In this document: in pieces, positions 62,101-64,000 of the stretch
Position numbering within the stretch: position 1 is the first letter of the stretch
Layout of the letters: the number at the start of each line of letters is the position of its first letter
Assembly (NCBI GenBank): GCA_016933695.1
Contig: JAFGAL010000024.1
Coordinates: forward strand, 1-64,000
From: Candidatus Zixiibacteriota bacterium
GTDB lineage: Bacteria > Zixibacteria > MSB-5A5 > GN15 > PGXB01
Reading direction: 5' to 3'
Length of the DNA: 64,000 nt
Program-made: the position numbers and the translations under genes
The notes under the pieces: model-generated
The model's input: the letters and a program-made list of their open reading frames with translations, nothing else
Database searches by the model: none
Told to the model about the DNA's origin: nothing

Positions 62101-64000
62101 GCCACGGGCGGGTACGGCATCGTGCACCGTGATTATACTCACGATGATCCCGGTGAAGGCTATGTCTTTTACGATGGGTGTACTGTCGACCAGGTTGCCG
62201 TGCAAGACTGTTATTCGGCGATTTACGCACTCTGTTTCACCAATCTGACGGTGTCGGGGTGCGATCTCGATGATAATCTGTCCGACGGCATGTTTATCGC
62301 CCGCGGTTCGGACGGCGCGGTTATTCATGACAACAGCGTTGTCAACTCCGGCGATCATGGCATCTGGGTGGGATATTCCTGGACTGCGGTTCTTCCCTCC
62401 GATAACGCCCAGATCTATAACAATGATATCAATGGCGCCGAGGAAGGCGGCATCAGTTTTGTCGCTTCGGACAACGCCGCGATATACGGCAATACGATTA
62501 CCAATGCCGCGGGTGCGGGCTGGTCGGTGGGAGCGTTGAATCTTAAAGATGGTCCGACCAATGTCAACGCTCACGACAACACGATTATCAACAATTCCGG
62601 CACCTGGAACGGCTACAGCGGAACCGGTCACGGGGTCGGTGTTGACGGGGCGGCATCGGGAATCACGCTTTATCACAACACGATATACGGCAACAGCGGA
62701 TATGGCGTATACAATTCGTCCGGCAAGGGAAGTGATGGATTCTGGGGGGATCGTCTGGTTGAAGACGGTATTTCTCCTGCGCCGCCCGTACTGCCCGCCC
62801 GTGACGGCAAGGCCATGGTTATGGCCGAGCAGAATTTCTGGAATGTCTATACCTGCAATGAGGTTGCCGCACAGGTATCCGGCGACGTTGATTTCGATCC
62901 ATGGTGCAATGCCGATTTCTCCTATTGCAGTTTTTCCTGTGACGTCGTGGAAGTTTGGGTTGATGATGACTGGACCGGGTCATCGCCGGGTGACAATGTC
63001 GGCACCGACCTGTATTACGGCTATAATGCCTTTGCCCGTATTCAGGAGGCGATTGACAGTGTCGTAACCGGCGGTACCGTGCACATCCTCAACGGGAGTT
63101 ACACCGAACAGGTGCATATTGCCAAGGCGGATTTGACGGTCATCGGCGAAGATGTTGACGGTGTCGTGGTCATATCGCCATCCGCCTTGACGGCATCCTT
63201 CCCGTCCGGTTCGTATACCAATTACCCCGTGGTGTTTATCGACGGTGTGGACGCGGATATTTCCGGCCTGACCGTCGACGGTGACAACCAGGGCGAGGCC
63301 AACTACCGGTTTGTCGGGATCGGTTGTTACAACGGCGGCGGGACGCTCACCGACATCAAGATACTGCGCATCATGAACAGCACTTTCAGCGGGCAACAGC
63401 ACGGAGTCGGGGTATACACATTCAATGACACCGGTGGCCCCTACCATATCATCATGAGTGAGGTGCTGGTCGATGATTTCCAGAAGACGGCGATTGCGCT
63501 GAACGGCAGTGGCTTGACCGTCGATCTCGACAATATCACCACCACCGGTGAAGGCTCCACCGGCATCACCGCCCAGAACGGGATCCAGATCGGCACCGGT
63601 GTCAGTGGCACGGCCGACAACTGTATCATCAGCCTGGTGGACTATACGGGCGAAACCTGGACCGCCACCGGTCTGCTGGTGTTCGGCGCACTCAATGCCA
63701 CCGGTATTGCGATCGACCAGTGCCAGACCAGCGTATTTGTCCAGGATGGTGGGGCGGTCTTCGCCGACGGCTCGATTTCCAACCCGATCGGCGATGCGTT
63801 TATCTCCTACAGCACCGGGGCCAAGGCTTTTAATGTTGACCTGCCGTTGCGTTATCGTCCGCAACCTCTTGATGAACAGCCGGCTGCGCCTGGCAAGGCT
63901 CCTGTTGCCGTTACCATTTCCGGATGCACTATTACCGGTACCGGAGCTGCGGAAAGCTACGGTGTGTACGCGTACGCATCGGGCCCGGTAACCTATACGG
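59170..64000 (+). CDS. Very large secreted parallel beta-helix protein, partial at window end
   Basis: The frame is open from 59170 to the end of the window (over 1600 residues, no stop). A signal peptide (MRTCRVFACCFALLLLVGGIQA) precedes a roughly 330-residue region like a five-bladed glycosidase-type propeller (NPSVVSHDGIFWLFYTRG). Repeated beta-helix units follow with IHDNSV, NNSGD, DGIxI and NTIYGN-type turns, interrupted by WVDDD and NFWN linkers that begin new helix blocks near residues 870 and 1260. Such proteins are surface adhesins or polysaccharide lyases. GGAGGG precedes ATG. The C-terminal end, including any dockerin or sorting domain, lies outside the window. Confidence 0.85.
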   Translation, partial: MRTCRVFACCFALLLLVGGIQAAVIDVSQPVPMTDNASYDRNPSVVSHDGIFWLFYTRGDDISTDGVRGGGYNPDGDSYVVYYKTASTLADLGAAAEYTLALSETARPAAFTQRVVSAVSFGGALYAFVSSGQDGINRGLYYYKFDGSVWSGPVELIPDGTARGGHVNVAADANRVYIVWESSDGSSDCYTWNGTVLNSKIDISNGNQPKLTVFTGSKDLAVLYVVNIEDGTGDIEVFQAAADPQPAFGSHSTAISGGRFYDPCIFNDGINLYVVSAPYVPADRQYLVQTKSVGTSAVWATARTICYGGHSAVEWWDYWPCGLYANGQVWVFFTTETDNGPFFSDGEIAAITMDWDLSHDHYFYVKNAAALAATADEVHIANGTYTESAIAVTNGITIQGASRSGVVLAPAVEGDWCFRYQADNTTITTLTIDGAANPDLSAGNHFLAGVSPGSGVVADTIHVENVTVRNVYYYAISLGNPSKPNAEGLLIADCLVENVEAYHGVRFKYGNGEIHGNTVEAGPYYGIDNEYGHAEVYDNTVSGGYVSIVTFTDYTNTDYDKGYLHATGNIVTDANYGIVVQGDGVVTDNDVTVTVDGGIGIWSASDLYTVGDVNDIVFAGNTIDLECTDGLGFNMCNTQAGSMLGGPGSADRNTVSAPAAKGDSGARALFSRIGQPETRLPESAKDTKGSGSIGILVWWCQENHPLTIQNNLISCEGNNTAVWLYRNPATAAPIVLGNELVATASVSTDPSEGAGVFVTDDGSYVGEGGGDSHADIRQNIITGFVNGVSAFRNHGDNVEATVFNNNLDGYTGLAVNNQTGFDLDASGNWWGSPDASGVAAAVSDSVDYTPWLDTDTEDAATGSEPGFQGDFSVLWVDDDSPQTGTSTRIQEGVDLVTGSIVNVLDGTYGADPATGAGVHITTDGITLLGQSQAGTIIDGTVGGVGASGAFWPKGIHVQAEQVTIRNLTIKDFTGDLVATGGYGIVHRDYTHDDPGEGYVFYDGCTVDQVAVQDCYSAIYALCFTNLTVSGCDLDDNLSDGMFIARGSDGAVIHDNSVVNSGDHGIWVGYSWTAVLPSDNAQIYNNDINGAEEGGISFVASDNAAIYGNTITNAAGAGWSVGALNLKDGPTNVNAHDNTIINNSGTWNGYSGTGHGVGVDGAASGITLYHNTIYGNSGYGVYNSSGKGSDGFWGDRLVEDGISPAPPVLPARDGKAMVMAEQNFWNVYTCNEVAAQVSGDVDFDPWCNADFSYCSFSCDVVEVWVDDDWTGSSPGDNVGTDLYYGYNAFARIQEAIDSVVTGGTVHILNGSYTEQVHIAKADLTVIGEDVDGVVVISPSALTASFPSGSYTNYPVVFIDGVDADISGLTVDGDNQGEANYRFVGIGCYNGGGTLTDIKILRIMNSTFSGQQHGVGVYTFNDTGGPYHIIMSEVLVDDFQKTAIALNGSGLTVDLDNITTTGEGSTGITAQNGIQIGTGVSGTADNCIISLVDYTGETWTATGLLVFGALNATGIAIDQCQTSVFVQDGGAVFADGSISNPIGDAFISYSTGAKAFNVDLPLRYRPQPLDEQPAAPGKAPVAVTISGCTITGTGAAESYGVYAYASGPVTYT

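Overview
The window is about 57% G+C by impression and gene-dense. It most resembles a member of the FCB superphylum, specifically candidate phylum Zixibacteria. The main reason is a set of secreted proteins ending in paired dockerin-like motifs (GDANxD...NLLDIL...YGSPPGPxP) and another with a T9SS-like C-terminal module (NYPNPFNPST). Actinobacterial-type inositol-phosphate synthase, a serine-palmitoyltransferase-like enzyme and Cyc2-like cytochrome-porin also occur. The phylum call is inference; no 16S or tRNA gene was seen in the window.

Left part (1-24.2 kb), mostly housekeeping and envelope: a YbjQ-family protein and LepA on the minus strand; a CDP-alcohol phosphatidyltransferase and PfkB kinase on the plus strand; a TetR regulator divergent from myo-inositol-phosphate synthase (a possible inositol-phospholipid set); an operon tmk - S41 protease - HAD phosphatase - nucleotidyltransferase/phosphomannomutase fusion; asnS; a monoheme lipoprotein; a VTT membrane protein; an operon dprA - YigZ - PfkB - PAP2 - macrodomain; and a minus-strand operon of a WbpB/WlbA-like dehydrogenase, methyltransferase, serine-palmitoyltransferase-like enzyme, GNAT-like protein and lipoprotein (possible sphingolipid set).

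Middle (24.4-38.1 kb): a small regulatory operon (three short proteins sharing one helical motif), a giant secreted S8 plus tandem C39-like protein with dockerin, a V4R/sigma-54 activator, a multiheme cytochrome plus Cyc2-like porin operon (possible electron conduit across the outer membrane), an SDR protein lacking the catalytic Tyr, a secreted C10 peptidase with PKD, cohesin-like and dockerin parts, and a THEP1-type NTPase gene interrupted by one stop codon.

Right part (38.3-64 kb): a TldD/TldE pair in which only TldD has a Tat signal; a secreted peptidylarginine-deiminase-family protein and a subtilisin, both with dockerins; an FHA-GAF-PP2C phosphatase translationally coupled to a Ser/Thr kinase with TPRs; an HDOD protein; a short QueG-like iron-sulfur protein; a subtilisin with five PKD modules and a T9SS-like tail; and the start of a very large parallel beta-helix protein that runs off the window.

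Transcription signals are unusually clear. Many genes are preceded by TTGACA-like and TATATT/TATACT-like hexamers 16-18 nt apart, and several operons end in perfect GC-rich hairpins followed by T-tracts. These signals helped fix several start codons and suggest that dprA and the THEP1 gene have leaderless transcripts.
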